Origin: Paenibacillus faecis | GTDB taxonomy: Bacteria > Bacillota > Bacilli > Paenibacillales > Paenibacillaceae | NCBI RefSeq assembly: GCF_008084145.1 | Contig: NZ_VSDO01000002.1 | Coordinates: forward strand, 62,001-126,000 | DNA: 64,000 bases | Reading direction: 5' to 3' | In this document: positions 50,031 through 59,290 of the stretch, one piece after another | How positions within the stretch are numbered: position 1 is the first letter of the stretch | Layout of the letters: each line of letters begins with the position of its first letter | Position numbers and translations under genes: made by a program | Notes under the pieces: model-generated | Seen by the model: only the letters and a program-made list of their open reading frames with translations | What the model was told of the DNA's origin: nothing | Database searches by the model: none

Positions 50031-52490
50031 GTGCATGGGCTCGCCTGGAGAAAACTAGGGTTTGTCATTCTGTGCTGCTGGATTCTGGCCGGTTGTCAGT
50101 GGGCGGATCGAATGGCGGAGGATCTCGTAAGGGAGACCGCGGCGATCCTTCAGCCAATCAAGGAGAAAGCGAATGCCCCGGAAACCAAACCGGAACAAAG
50201 TACGCAGGAGACTAGACCCGAACCCAAAAGGAATGCCGATTCCGAAGCGGCGCCGATAACCGGAAATTTAACGGTTGCCGATTTAAAGAACAAATACAGC
50301 AGCGCCCACGCCGAGATTCGAGGGCCTGCGTCTTTGGCTCGGGTGGAACCCGACGAACACTTTTACATAACGTTCAAAACTTTCTTCGGAGAAGAGCTGC
50401 GCCCCGAAGATATCGTATCCGTACATACCGATCCGAAGGTTCTTCCCGAGAGCAGGGTCGATTACCGGGCCGAATTTGCGGAGGAAGCAAACTCCGGTTC
50501 CAGGGTCGTACTGTCCCCGTCCCTATACGGTGTTTTGACCTCAAATTATACGTATCGGGCCGGCGAAAATATGTGGGGAAACGCCCCCAAATACTATATC
50601 CGCATTAATTACGACATGAACTCGGCCAAGCCTGTTCACCTGGATTCGCCGATCGTTGTTCCCTTTACGGTGAAGTCGGCGCTGCCCGCGCCGAAGGTTG
50701 CCGCTCAGATTGACGGGGAAGGGCGATTAAAGCTGACCTGGAACCCGGTGGAAGGAGCTGAGGTCTATCATATCTACAACGATATGGCCGGTCTGGCCGG
50801 CGAAGGGAAGAAACAGCTTCCCAAAACCGGTGCCGAGGAAGGGTTTAAAGATAACTATCCGATTTTAATCGGAGTCACGACGCATACCGAATTTGATGAT
50901 TTTATGATGGATGGCAAAGGAGGGTTGAGTTACTTCTCCTCCAGGGATAGGGTTTCTTCCCAAAACTTAATGGTGAGCGGAAACTATTACGTGACGGCCG
51001 TCAGAGGGAAAAGCGAATCCAACTTCAGCGAAACGGTTCAAACGTACCCGCTGCTGGAGAAGCTTCCGTCCCGATTGACCAAGGAGGCCTCGAACCGGTT
51101 GTTGGGCTTCCGGAGTCTGGACGATCTGCCGGAAAAGGTGGACGTCGAGAATGTGGATGGAAGTGTGACAAGCCGAAGAATCGTCTACGATACGGCGCGG
51201 CTGTCATCCCCGGATGAAGGAGAGGCCTCCGACCGTTTGTATTACAGAGTTTTGGGAACGGCCTTAAGAGGCTGGTTGAGCTTTTACGACCGCCCGACGG
51301 ATCGGGAAATCCGGATGTTGGAGAGTCGGCAGGAAAGTGTTCCCGAAGCGGAATTGGAGGCGTTCCTTCTGGACGACGAGACGTCTTCGGAGCCTCAAAT
51401 CGAAGTCAAGACTTGGAAGGAACGGTTTCCCGAGGAGAATAAAGGCACGACCGAACGCAAACGTTGGGATCGTCAGCTCGTTCCGGATCCGCCCATCCTG
51501 AAGCAAGTGAATATTCACGCGGATTCGGCCCTGGAAGAGTACCTGGCCAGATTCATGATCGACGGCCAACGAAAAATACCGCTTCGCGCTTTTCCCGAAG
51601 CCGAGGATGAGGACCAGCTCTTCGATGCGCTGAATAAAGTGTATTATCAAAACCCGATGATTCTCGGCGTCAAAAGTTACAGATACAGCTATTTCAGCGA
51701 ATCCCTTATCGTGAATTACCATGATTCGCAGCGGACGATCAAGGAGAAACAAGCCGAAACGCTGAAGGCGGCAAGACTCATTTTGTCTTCTATGATCAAG
51801 GAAGGGATGACCGATGAAGACAAACGGTTGGCCATCTACGATTATTTGAACGACAATGCCGTTTACGACGACGAAGCTTACAAAAATTCGAAAGCTCACG
51901 ATTTTGAATATGTCGATGATCAATTCTCCGACGCTTATACCCCCTACGGCGTTTTGGTCAAGCAGAAGGGGGTCTGCATGAGCTACGCTTATGCCTTCAA
52001 GCTGCTTGGAGATTTGGCTGGCTTGGAAAGCATCGTCGTTACCGGGACGCTGGACGATATCCCCCATGCCTGGAACAAAGTCCGCATCGGCGAGGACTGG
52101 CTGAATGTCGATGCGACAAACGGCGCCACGAATGCGGGGGTACCTTATTTTTTGTATAATGCCAGTGATCAATTGGCCGAAAAGCTGAAGTTTCATTTCG
52201 ACGAGGACTATGTTTTGGACAGCGAGTTGAGCGATTACGCCGGCAAATCAAACTCCCGGGATTATTATGTCTCCCATGGCCTTGAAGCCAAAACGCTGGC
52301 GGAGTTCAAAAAGAAACTGGCCGCCGGTTTGCAGCGGGGGGACGAAGTTATTTCGCTCCGTGTCGCCTCCAATCTGGATGAAGATGACTTGATGGAGGCC
52401 GCCTCGGATACGTTTTATCAAATTTCGCCGGAACTCGCGGAGTCTGCGGATTACTACGAAATGGAGAATTATGTGGTGATTTATCCATAG
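50031..52490 (+). CDS. Lipoprotein with fibronectin-like and transglutaminase-fold domains
   Basis: An 819-residue exported protein. The N-terminus KLGFVILCCWILAGC gives a lipobox (LAGC). A region near 210-340 resembles a fibronectin type III domain (LTWNPVEGAEVYHIYND). The C-terminal third is a transglutaminase-like domain with a visible triad: Cys649 in KGVCMSYAYAF, His679 in HAWNKVRIG and Asp694 in NVDATNG. Such domains are proteases, peptide ligases or cross-linkers. It starts at GTG 50031 after GGGGGGAGCGAC; a TATAAT box lies at 49993-49998. It directly follows the giant repeat gene, but with its own upstream signals, so a shared role is only suggested. Confidence 0.8.
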   Translation: MHGLAWRKLGFVILCCWILAGCQWADRMAEDLVRETAAILQPIKEKANAPETKPEQSTQETRPEPKRNADSEAAPITGNLTVADLKNKYSSAHAEIRGPASLARVEPDEHFYITFKTFFGEELRPEDIVSVHTDPKVLPESRVDYRAEFAEEANSGSRVVLSPSLYGVLTSNYTYRAGENMWGNAPKYYIRINYDMNSAKPVHLDSPIVVPFTVKSALPAPKVAAQIDGEGRLKLTWNPVEGAEVYHIYNDMAGLAGEGKKQLPKTGAEEGFKDNYPILIGVTTHTEFDDFMMDGKGGLSYFSSRDRVSSQNLMVSGNYYVTAVRGKSESNFSETVQTYPLLEKLPSRLTKEASNRLLGFRSLDDLPEKVDVENVDGSVTSRRIVYDTARLSSPDEGEASDRLYYRVLGTALRGWLSFYDRPTDREIRMLESRQESVPEAELEAFLLDDETSSEPQIEVKTWKERFPEENKGTTERKRWDRQLVPDPPILKQVNIHADSALEEYLARFMIDGQRKIPLRAFPEAEDEDQLFDALNKVYYQNPMILGVKSYRYSYFSESLIVNYHDSQRTIKEKQAETLKAARLILSSMIKEGMTDEDKRLAIYDYLNDNAVYDDEAYKNSKAHDFEYVDDQFSDAYTPYGVLVKQKGVCMSYAYAFKLLGDLAGLESIVVTGTLDDIPHAWNKVRIGEDWLNVDATNGATNAGVPYFLYNASDQLAEKLKFHFDEDYVLDSELSDYAGKSNSRDYYVSHGLEAKTLAEFKKKLAAGLQRGDEVISLRVASNLDEDDLMEAASDTFYQISPELAESADYYEMENYVVIYP

Positions 52491-52575
52491 TAGATGCGTC
52501 CACCCGGGAGCCAAGCATGTCATCCGCTTCTTGCCGTAGTATAATGAAACTATCATTGCTATGGAGGAATCTAGT

Positions 52576-53538
52576 GTGACATTGATCAGGCAACTGGGGA
52601 ATCAGGATGAGTTTGTCGGGTTTTACCTGCTGAAATCGCTGGAAATCAAACAGACGAACAGCACGCCGCCCAAGGATTATCTGGATATGATGCTATGCGA
52701 CGCCAGCGGGGAGCTGCCGGCCAAACTGTGGGATGCGTCCCCGACCGATAAGGAAACCTTCTTTCCGATGGGGCTCGTCAAGGTGAAAGGATTGGTACAG
52801 ACCTACCGGGACAAACTGCAGGTGAAAATATTGCAAATTCGCCCGGCCAAGGCCGAAGACGGGGTGAAATTGACGGATTTTATCCGCTCCGCGCCGATTT
52901 CGTCGGAGGAGCTGGTACAGACAATCAGGAACGTCGTCAACGGGATTGCCGATGACGAAATCCGGGAAGTCGTGCGTTTTTGCGTGGGAAAGGTGGAGGA
53001 GAAACTGGAGCATGCTCCGGCGGCCAAGACCCACCACCACGCTTATTTCGGCGGCTTGGCCTATCACATGGTGCGGATGCTGGAGCTCGGCGATTTTCTG
53101 TGTAACCAGCGCCCGTTTTTAAACGCCGACCTGTTGAAGGCCGGCATCATCCTGCATGATATCGCCAAGCCGGAAGAGATGGTGGCGCAGCTCGGCATCG
53201 TGTCGGAATACAGCGTCCAGGGCAGGCTGGTCGGGCATATCGCCATGGCCTCGAATTGGATTACCGAGGCCGCCGTCCGGCTCGGAATCGGACTGGAGTC
53301 GCCCAAAGTGCTCAGCCTTCAGCATTTGGTGCTGTCGCACCACAACCTGGGTGAATGGGGGAGCCCGGTTCAGCCGCAAATGGCCGAAGCGGTGGCCCTG
53401 CATTTTATCGACGCGATCGATGCAAAGCTGCAGATGGTGGAGGATGCGTTAAATACGACACCGGAAACGGAAGAATGGACGCCGTTGATCCGCGGGCTTG
53501 AGAACAAGGCCGTGTACCGGACCAAACTCCAGGGTTAA
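52576..53538 (+). CDS. yhaM: 3'-5' exoribonuclease YhaM
   Basis: A 320-residue protein matching YhaM: an N-terminal OB-fold (about 10-95, with LMLCDASGELPAKLWDA in diverged form) followed by an HD phosphohydrolase domain with HHHAYFGGLAYHMVRM, ILHDIAKPEE and VLSHHNLGEWGSPVQP carrying the metal-binding His and Asp residues. YhaM trims RNA 3' ends and short oligonucleotides in Bacilli. An ATG lies at 52561, but the GTG at 52576 has GGAGG at proper distance and gives the family length. A TATAAT box is seen at 52540-52545. A strong bidirectional terminator follows. Confidence 0.9.
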   Translation: MTLIRQLGNQDEFVGFYLLKSLEIKQTNSTPPKDYLDMMLCDASGELPAKLWDASPTDKETFFPMGLVKVKGLVQTYRDKLQVKILQIRPAKAEDGVKLTDFIRSAPISSEELVQTIRNVVNGIADDEIREVVRFCVGKVEEKLEHAPAAKTHHHAYFGGLAYHMVRMLELGDFLCNQRPFLNADLLKAGIILHDIAKPEEMVAQLGIVSEYSVQGRLVGHIAMASNWITEAAVRLGIGLESPKVLSLQHLVLSHHNLGEWGSPVQPQMAEAVALHFIDAIDAKLQMVEDALNTTPETEEWTPLIRGLENKAVYRTKLQG

Positions 53539-53568
53539 ATTCACCGCACTTATACGTTGAATCGACAT

Positions 53569-53615
53569 AAGGCTGCCGCACGGGAGGATGATCCACCGGT
53601 GCGGCAGCCTTTTTA
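53569..53615. terminator. Terminator between yhaM and the cupin gene
   Basis: AAGGCTGCCGCAC pairs with GGTGCGGCAGCCTT (one extra wobble), followed by TTTTT on the plus strand and by T-rich sequence on the minus strand. Confidence 0.82.
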
Positions 53616-53641
53616 TCATGATCGAAAAGTCGGGGCCGAAG

Positions 53642-53983
53642 TTAGATATTTTGGGCGTAACGGGGCTCGGGAACTTTGGTCAGAATGACATACAGCGAGG
53701 ATGGTTCACTGCCCGAATTGGTATACGAAAACATCTCTTCCCCCGCCAAGTGTACGATTTCCCCTTTCGCCAATTCGGATTCGACGCCGTCCACGGTCAC
53801 CGTTCCGTCTCCCGCAAGACCGAGAAGGTAGACGTCCGTCCCGGGGTGCCGATGAGCGGGCAACTGCTGCCCTGGCAGGAAGTTCAAAACAAATACCACG
53901 CTTTCGCCCTTTTGAAAAGCGATTCGCTTCGTAAATCTCCCCTCCTGATAATCCTGCAGGCTAGCCAATGATTTTTTCTCCAT
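53642..53983 (-). CDS. Cupin-domain protein
   Basis: A 113-residue single-domain cupin. Motif 1 is visible as PAHRHPGTDVYLLGLAGDG, with two His and a Glu-like Asp, and motif 2 as KGEIVHLAGEEMFSYTNSG. Small cupins bind a metal and may be enzymes or sensors; the substrate is unknown. The ATG at 53983 follows AAGGAGGGATTCAC. It is a single gene that converges on yhaM across a shared terminator and diverges from marR. Confidence 0.82.
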   Translation of the reverse strand: MEKKSLASLQDYQEGRFTKRIAFQKGESVVFVLNFLPGQQLPAHRHPGTDVYLLGLAGDGTVTVDGVESELAKGEIVHLAGEEMFSYTNSGSEPSSLYVILTKVPEPRYAQNI

Positions 53984-54064
53984 GTGAATCCCTCCTTGCC
54001 TTTATCCTACCTGTCCAGGGAAGAGCAAACCTTGATTCAAATCAATTTTCTTCACAATTGTTGC

Positions 54065-54093
54065 TTGACGAAGTGCGGAGTTCCATGTATATT
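54065..54093 (+). promoter_or_regulatory. Sigma-A promoter of marR-MFS
   Basis: TTGACG (54065-54070), 17-bp spacer, TATATT (54088-54093). A very AT-rich leader of about 125 nt follows, in which a MarR operator may lie; I could not define one. Confidence 0.62.
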
Positions 54094-54220
54094 AATAAAT
54101 GCTTTTTAATATTTTACTGCTTATTATTTAAATTGTATAACTATTAAGAGATGAATTAATACAATAGAGAAAGGAGCTGTGGGAAATCAAGGAATGGATA
54201 AATAATGGAGGGGTACCGGG

Positions 54221-54655
54221 GTGGAAAAAGAAGACTTGCTCGAAGTAACGACGATGTTCAGAACTTTGATCAGGGGCATTACCCAAGAATGGAACAAACG
54301 CGGGGGTGAGTACAACCTCAGCTTTCCGCAGTTTAAAATGCTGCACATGTTAAGCCGAAGCGGCCCGCAAAGGGTTTCGACCATTGCCGAAAAGCTGGGG
54401 CTTACCTCGGCGGCCATTACGGGGCTGACCGATCGACTGGTGTCCGAAGGATATGTGCTAAGGGCCAGGGACGATAGCGACCGGAGAGTCGTTTATATAA
54501 CCGTAACCGAGTTGGGTAAGGAGATTGTAGACCAAGTGATCCAAGGGCAGGAAGAATCGAACCGGACGATATTCAGTACGCTGGACGACGGGGACATTCA
54601 GCATTTGAAGCGGATTTTTTCGCGGATGATTGCCTATTTGGAAAAAGAGAACTAA
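54221..54655 (+). CDS. MarR-family transcriptional regulator
   Basis: A 144-residue winged-helix regulator. The DNA-binding core is VSTIAEKLGLTSAAITGLTD (recognition helix) followed by the wing RARDDSDRRVVYITVTELGK. Helices at both ends form the dimer interface. It starts at GTG 54221 after TGGAGGGG. It lies 23 bp before an MFS drug-efflux gene on the same strand, the usual arrangement in which MarR represses its own operon until a toxic ligand binds. Confidence 0.9.
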   Translation: MEKEDLLEVTTMFRTLIRGITQEWNKRGGEYNLSFPQFKMLHMLSRSGPQRVSTIAEKLGLTSAAITGLTDRLVSEGYVLRARDDSDRRVVYITVTELGKEIVDQVIQGQEESNRTIFSTLDDGDIQHLKRIFSRMIAYLEKEN

Positions 54656-54678
54656 GAACCAAGAGGTGGAGAGACAGT

Positions 54679-56328
54679 ATGGAGCACTTATCATTAAAAC
54701 GCAAAATAACCATTATGATCGCCATTATGGCGGCCATGTTTTTTGCGGCGATCAATCAAACGATTACGAGCACGGCGATGCCGCGCATTATTTCCATTCT
54801 CGACGGAATGGATTACTACACCTGGACGATCAATATTTACTTGCTGACTTCGACCATCGCGACCGTCCTGGTCGGCAAACTGTCCGATATTTTTGGACGC
54901 AAGCCGTTTATCTTAATCGGTATTTTGCTGTTTATGGCAGGCGCCTTTCTAACGGGGACGTCTTCCGATGTATTTCAGTTTATCGCTTACCGCGGGATCC
55001 AAGGGATCGGCGCCGGGATCATCCAATCCACCGCGTTTACGGCGGTCGGAGACCTGTTCGCCCCTCGCGAACGCGGGAAATGGATGGGCTTGATGACCGC
55101 GATCTTCGGTTTTTCCAGTGTGGTTGGCCCGACGCTCGGCGGTTATCTGGTCGATCATCTGGATTGGCATTGGCTGTTCTGGATTTTCCTGCCGCTCGGG
55201 GTCGTCGCGTTTATCATGATTCTTACTTTGTTTCCAAAAGTGGAACGCAAGCAGGGGGAAGGGATCGATTATCTGGGTTCCCTGTTTATGACGACGACGA
55301 TCGTACCGCTGCTTCTGGCCTTTTCCTGGGCCGGAACCCAATATGAGTGGGGCTCCGCGCAAATTCTCGGCTTATTGGCCGCGACGGTTGTCTCGGCGGT
55401 CATCTTCGTGATCATCGAGCTGAAATCGAAAAACCCGATTTTGCCGATGCATCTGTTTAAAAACGATGTCGTCACGATTTCCAACCTGATCGGTTTCATT
55501 ATGAACTTCGGGATGATGGGTGCGCTGATTTACATTTCCTTCTTCGTGCAAGGCGTTATGGGAATTACTCCGACATATGCCGGTTACGTGACGATGCCGA
55601 TGAGTATTTTTATGGTTATTATGAGTGCTTTGACCGGACAATGGATCGCAAAGCAAGGCAAGTACAAAAAATTTGCCCTGATCGGCGTTCCGGTAATGAT
55701 TCTCGGTATGGCGCTGATGGTCATTATGAACAGCATTTGGCTCGCGGTGCTCAGCATGGTTATCTTCGGGATCGGTTTGGGCCTGGGGATGCCGGTCTTC
55801 TCGCTGGCTACGCAAAATGCGGTTCCGCATAAGGAACTTGGGGTTGTAACGGCCTCCTCCCAGTTGTTCCGCAACTTGGGGGGGACGATCGGGATCGCCG
55901 TGATGGGGACGGTCATGTCCAACAGTTTGAAGGGCAACCTGAAAAACGCGCTCCAGTCCGACAGCGCCCCGGATTTCAGCAAGATGGATCCGGAGATGGC
56001 CAAACAGCTTACCGCTTTTGCCAATCCGCAAACATTGATGAACAAGCCGCTGATCGAGCAGACGCAGGCCGGCCTGCCTGGGGATGTACAGCCATTGTTC
56101 GCGCAAATGATCGCCGGAATTCGGGATGCGCTGGGCGACACGCTGTCCGTCGTATTCCTGACGGGGACGCTGGTCCTGGTTGTCGCCTTCGTGCTGGTCT
56201 TCTTCCTGAGGGAACTTCCGCTGCGGACGTCAAATCAGGCTTCGCCTGAAGCCGGCGGGGATGCGAAAACCGTGTCGGGAGCGAAAGGAGCGGGCGCTTC
56301 TTCCAAAACGGCCGGCGTAAAAGCTTAA
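54679..56328 (+). CDS. MFS drug efflux transporter, DHA2 (14 TMS) family
   Basis: A 549-residue proton-driven exporter of the EmrB/QacA type. Family marks are NQTITSTAMPRIISILDG in helix 1, LVGKLSDIFGRKPFILIG (motif A), RGIQGIGAGIIQSTAFTAVG and the helix-5 motif C region GFSSVVGPTLGGYLVDHLDW. The C-terminus is a cytoplasmic tail rich in Ala, Gly and Ser. The ATG at 54679 follows GAGGTGGAGAG. It is cotranscribed with marR. The substrate cannot be read; multidrug or antibiotic export is the family role. Confidence 0.9.
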   Translation: MEHLSLKRKITIMIAIMAAMFFAAINQTITSTAMPRIISILDGMDYYTWTINIYLLTSTIATVLVGKLSDIFGRKPFILIGILLFMAGAFLTGTSSDVFQFIAYRGIQGIGAGIIQSTAFTAVGDLFAPRERGKWMGLMTAIFGFSSVVGPTLGGYLVDHLDWHWLFWIFLPLGVVAFIMILTLFPKVERKQGEGIDYLGSLFMTTTIVPLLLAFSWAGTQYEWGSAQILGLLAATVVSAVIFVIIELKSKNPILPMHLFKNDVVTISNLIGFIMNFGMMGALIYISFFVQGVMGITPTYAGYVTMPMSIFMVIMSALTGQWIAKQGKYKKFALIGVPVMILGMALMVIMNSIWLAVLSMVIFGIGLGLGMPVFSLATQNAVPHKELGVVTASSQLFRNLGGTIGIAVMGTVMSNSLKGNLKNALQSDSAPDFSKMDPEMAKQLTAFANPQTLMNKPLIEQTQAGLPGDVQPLFAQMIAGIRDALGDTLSVVFLTGTLVLVVAFVLVFFLRELPLRTSNQASPEAGGDAKTVSGAKGAGASSKTAGVKA

Positions 56329-56344
56329 ATAAGCAATTTCATCA

Positions 56345-56385
56345 GAGAGCAGGGTGGCTGTAAAGTGCCATGCTGCTCTTTTTCT
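56345..56385 (+). terminator. Terminator of marR-MFS
   Basis: AGAGCAG and GGC pair with GCC and CTGCTCT around a loop, followed by TTTTTC. Confidence 0.75.
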
Positions 56386-56446
56386 ATATTGAAATGAAAA
56401 CAAATTGATTTTACAGAAAATTTACATAGATCGTTCTGCCAAGAGA

Positions 56447-56455
56447 TGGTATAAT
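56447..56455 (+). promoter_or_regulatory. Extended -10 promoter of the chemoreceptor gene
   Basis: TGG-TATAAT (56447-56455) is an extended -10 element without a good -35 box. No sigma-D type box was recognised. Confidence 0.45.
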
Positions 56456-56507
56456 CAATTTCCTGCGGATTAAGCCGAAATATTGCAAAAGGGGAGAATA
56501 CTACACC

Positions 56508-58538
56508 ATGAACCATCAAAAGAAGAAACTGAAATGGGCGGTCCGACTGCCGCGCTTCAAAAGTATGAAAACGAAGTTGATTGTTTTTATGGGGCTGCTG
56601 GCGATCATCCCTGTGATCATCGTCGGGGGAATTTCCATCAAATACGTCCAAACGACCATGAAGCATAAAATTGAGGACTCGTCCCTGCAACTGGCCAAAG
56701 AAGTTCGGCATAGCGTGGTCAATTACTTATTGGGCGTAGAAGGCTCGATTCATTTGTTGGCCAACAACGTGGATTTCACGGAGTATACAAAGAATCCGCA
56801 CAATCGTACATACGGGCAATATTTGCTGGAAGATATGAAAAATACCCGAGCGGATTTCAGAAATGTGTATTTTGCCTCCGTGGGCAAGGAACTGCTGATT
56901 GCTCCCAAGGAGACGGAGCTGGGGGATTTCGATCCGACGCTCCAAAGCTGGTATAAGGAGGCTGTTCAAGCCAACGGAGCATTGGCGATCAGCGACCCCT
57001 ACACGGACAATGCCACGGGAAAAATGACCCTCACGGTGTCCCAGGCTGTGCTGGACAAGGACAAGGCCATCACCGGAGTGATCGGAATCGACTTGGATAT
57101 CGACGCACTCAGCAAAGATATCAATCAGATTGAAATCGGCGAAAACGGTTATGTGCTGGTTCTGTCCAAAAACGGGATGGCGATCACCCATAAGGACGAG
57201 AAACTGATCGGCACCAAGGAATTAACCGAGCTCAAGCTGTGGAAGGACATCGCAGGCCGGGAGGAAGGCTTCAGCGAATACGATTACCAGGGAGTTGCCA
57301 AGACGTCGGCTTTTACGACCCATGCCGGAACCGGGTGGAAAATCGTCGCTACGCTGGATTCGAAAGAAATCACGCATAGCTCCAGCGGCATTTCTAACGT
57401 CACCTTGCTGTTGATGATTGTGTGCGGTTTGGTTTCCGTAACGGCCGCCTATTTCATCAGCCGAAAAATCGGGATGAACCTTCAGGAAGTCAGAACGGGC
57501 TTCGCCCAAGCTTCCCAAGGCGATCTGACGACCCGGATCCATGTCAATTCGCAGGATGAGTTCAAAGAGCTGGAGACCAGCTTTAACGGCATGATGGAGG
57601 GATTGTCCCAAGCCTTGCAAAACGTTGAGGTATCGTCCAAAACCGTGCTCGAAACCTCTACGTCTTTGTCCAGAATGACGATGGAAACCTCCCGTTCCGT
57701 GGAACAAGTGGCCAAGGCCATTGAGGAAATCGCCGTAGGCACCGTTCGCCAGGCCGAAAACTCGCAGACGAGCGCCGATGAAATTGCGGAGCTTTCCGAA
57801 AATCTGGAACGCATCTCGGCCTCTACACTGGAGATGGACGAGGCATCGAAAATCTCGGCGGAATACGGGAATAAAGGGCTCAACCAGGTGTCCCTGCTCG
57901 CGGAGAAATCCGGCCAGACCAAACAATCCACGGAAGAGGTTCGCCGTAGGGTACAGGATATCGAGAAACATATGGGTGACATCTATCAAATGTTGTCGGC
58001 GATTTCCGAGATTTCCACGCAAACGAATCTTTTGTCGCTGAACGCATCCATTGAAGCGGCAAGGGCCGGAGAGCACGGCCAAGGATTTGCGGTCGTTGCG
58101 AATGAAGTGCGCAAACTGGCCGAGCAGTCCAGCGCCTCCGCGGCGGAAATCGGCAAGATGGTGGCCGGAATTCAGAATGTCGTCAGCGAAGCGGTAAGCG
58201 CGATGAAACGGACGGAAGCGGTAGTGCGGGAGCAGGAAACGGCTGTGGAAGAAACGAAAGAAACTTTTGAGCAGATCATCGTTTCGGTACAAACCTTGAT
58301 CGACAAGGTCCATACGGTTAAGAACGATGTGATGGAGAGCGATCGGAACCGGGAAAATGTCGTCCGGGAAGTCGAGAGCCTCTCCTCGGTTTCGCAGGAG
58401 ATCGCCTCCACTTCGGAAGAGGTGTCCGCGTCTACCGAAGAGATCTCCGCCACCATGACGGAGTTTACGAAGCATGCCGCCGGTTTGCAGCAACTTTCCG
58501 AGCTGCTGGACGAGGAGCTTAAGAAATTTAAATTGTAA
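56508..58538 (+). CDS. Methyl-accepting chemotaxis protein
   Basis: A 676-residue transmembrane chemoreceptor. Helix 1 (about 21-46) and helix 2 (about 300-325, [20 protein letters not shown]) flank an external double-Cache sensor domain with [25 protein letters not shown] domain follows (about 325-380), then the signalling coiled coil with the conserved tip [20 protein letters not shown] and [20 protein letters not shown], which binds CheA and CheW. The ligand is unknown; dCache domains often bind amino acids or organic acids. The ATG follows AAAAGGGGAG. It is a single gene with a terminator. Confidence 0.93.
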   Translation: MNHQKKKLKWAVRLPRFKSMKTKLIVFMGLLAIIPVIIVGGISIKYVQTTMKHKIEDSSLQLAKEVRHSVVNYLLGVEGSIHLLANNVDFTEYTKNPHNRTYGQYLLEDMKNTRADFRNVYFASVGKELLIAPKETELGDFDPTLQSWYKEAVQANGALAISDPYTDNATGKMTLTVSQAVLDKDKAITGVIGIDLDIDALSKDINQIEIGENGYVLVLSKNGMAITHKDEKLIGTKELTELKLWKDIAGREEGFSEYDYQGVAKTSAFTTHAGTGWKIVATLDSKEITHSSSGISNVTLLLMIVCGLVSVTAAYFISRKIGMNLQEVRTGFAQASQGDLTTRIHVNSQDEFKELETSFNGMMEGLSQALQNVEVSSKTVLETSTSLSRMTMETSRSVEQVAKAIEEIAVGTVRQAENSQTSADEIAELSENLERISASTLEMDEASKISAEYGNKGLNQVSLLAEKSGQTKQSTEEVRRRVQDIEKHMGDIYQMLSAISEISTQTNLLSLNASIEAARAGEHGQGFAVVANEVRKLAEQSSASAAEIGKMVAGIQNVVSEAVSAMKRTEAVVREQETAVEETKETFEQIIVSVQTLIDKVHTVKNDVMESDRNRENVVREVESLSSVSQEIASTSEEVSASTEEISATMTEFTKHAAGLQQLSELLDEELKKFKL

Positions 58539-58553
58539 CAAGTGTTTTTTGAC

Positions 58554-58593
58554 GGACAGCCGTCTCCTTCCTTAAGGAGGCGGCTGTTTTTAC
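58554..58593 (+). terminator. Terminator of the chemoreceptor gene
   Basis: ACAGCCG and CTCCTT pair with AAGGAG and CGGCTGT, followed by TTTTT. Confidence 0.85.
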
Positions 58594-58724
58594 GTCGATT
58601 TACGGTTTCTTACGCAAAGTTTACAATATGGCGAATTGTAATTAATGCGGAATTGATACTGGGACGGCAGAATGAATGTCATGAGAGGGGGCAATTCATG
58701 CAGAATTAAGGGTGTGATGAGGAA

Positions 58725-59231
58725 ATGCTTGATGAAAAAACGGAGACTTCCGTGGAATTGACCCGTGGGGAGGCGGTGGTCCTGCTGAACCGGCTGTTTG
58801 GAATTCAAGGAAAAAAGAATGAATCGTTCAACGATGTAGAGCAGGGGAGCGACTGTGCCGAGGCCATTGGAGCGGCAAGCCAGCTCGGGCTTGTGCGGGG
58901 AACCGGCATCCGGCAGTTCAGCCCCCAGGGCAGGGTTCGGACACTGGACTACCTTGTCATGCTGCACCGCTATCTGGTCGGATTGAACCTGCTGGCCCCC
59001 GAGCGGCATCGGAGAGGGGCGGCGGGCGAGTTTGAGCTGAACCGCGTTCCCTTTTATGCGAGAGAAGCGGTTCTTTATTTTCAGGATGGCGGTTATTTGG
59101 CGGAAGGGTCCGTCCCCGGATGCCTGTTTCGCCCGATTCCGCGGGTGGAGGCGATTGCGCTGCTGGACAAGTTGAGACCGGCGTTTTTGGAATATCTCCC
59201 CCAGGAAAACAAAGAAAACAGTCTTGATTAA
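58725..59231 (+). CDS. SLH-like protein without signal peptide
   Basis: A 168-residue hydrophilic protein. Residues about 10-75 read like an S-layer homology domain: ELTRGEAVVLLNRLF, then FNDVEQGSDCAEAIGAASQL and GLVRGTGIRQFSPQGRVRTL. A second, more degenerate copy covers about 105-160 (AREAVLYFQDGGYLAEGSV). SLH domains bind pyruvylated wall polymers outside the cell, but here no export signal is seen, so it may have a different use or the true start may lie elsewhere. The ATG at 58725 follows GATGAGGAA, a modest ribosome site. No neighbours suggest a function. Confidence 0.6.
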   Translation: MLDEKTETSVELTRGEAVVLLNRLFGIQGKKNESFNDVEQGSDCAEAIGAASQLGLVRGTGIRQFSPQGRVRTLDYLVMLHRYLVGLNLLAPERHRRGAAGEFELNRVPFYAREAVLYFQDGGYLAEGSVPGCLFRPIPRVEAIALLDKLRPAFLEYLPQENKENSLD

Positions 59232-59290
59232 TACGATGCAAAAGAAATAAAGAACCTCAAGCCGGGCAACTCGCCGCTTGAGGTTTTTGG

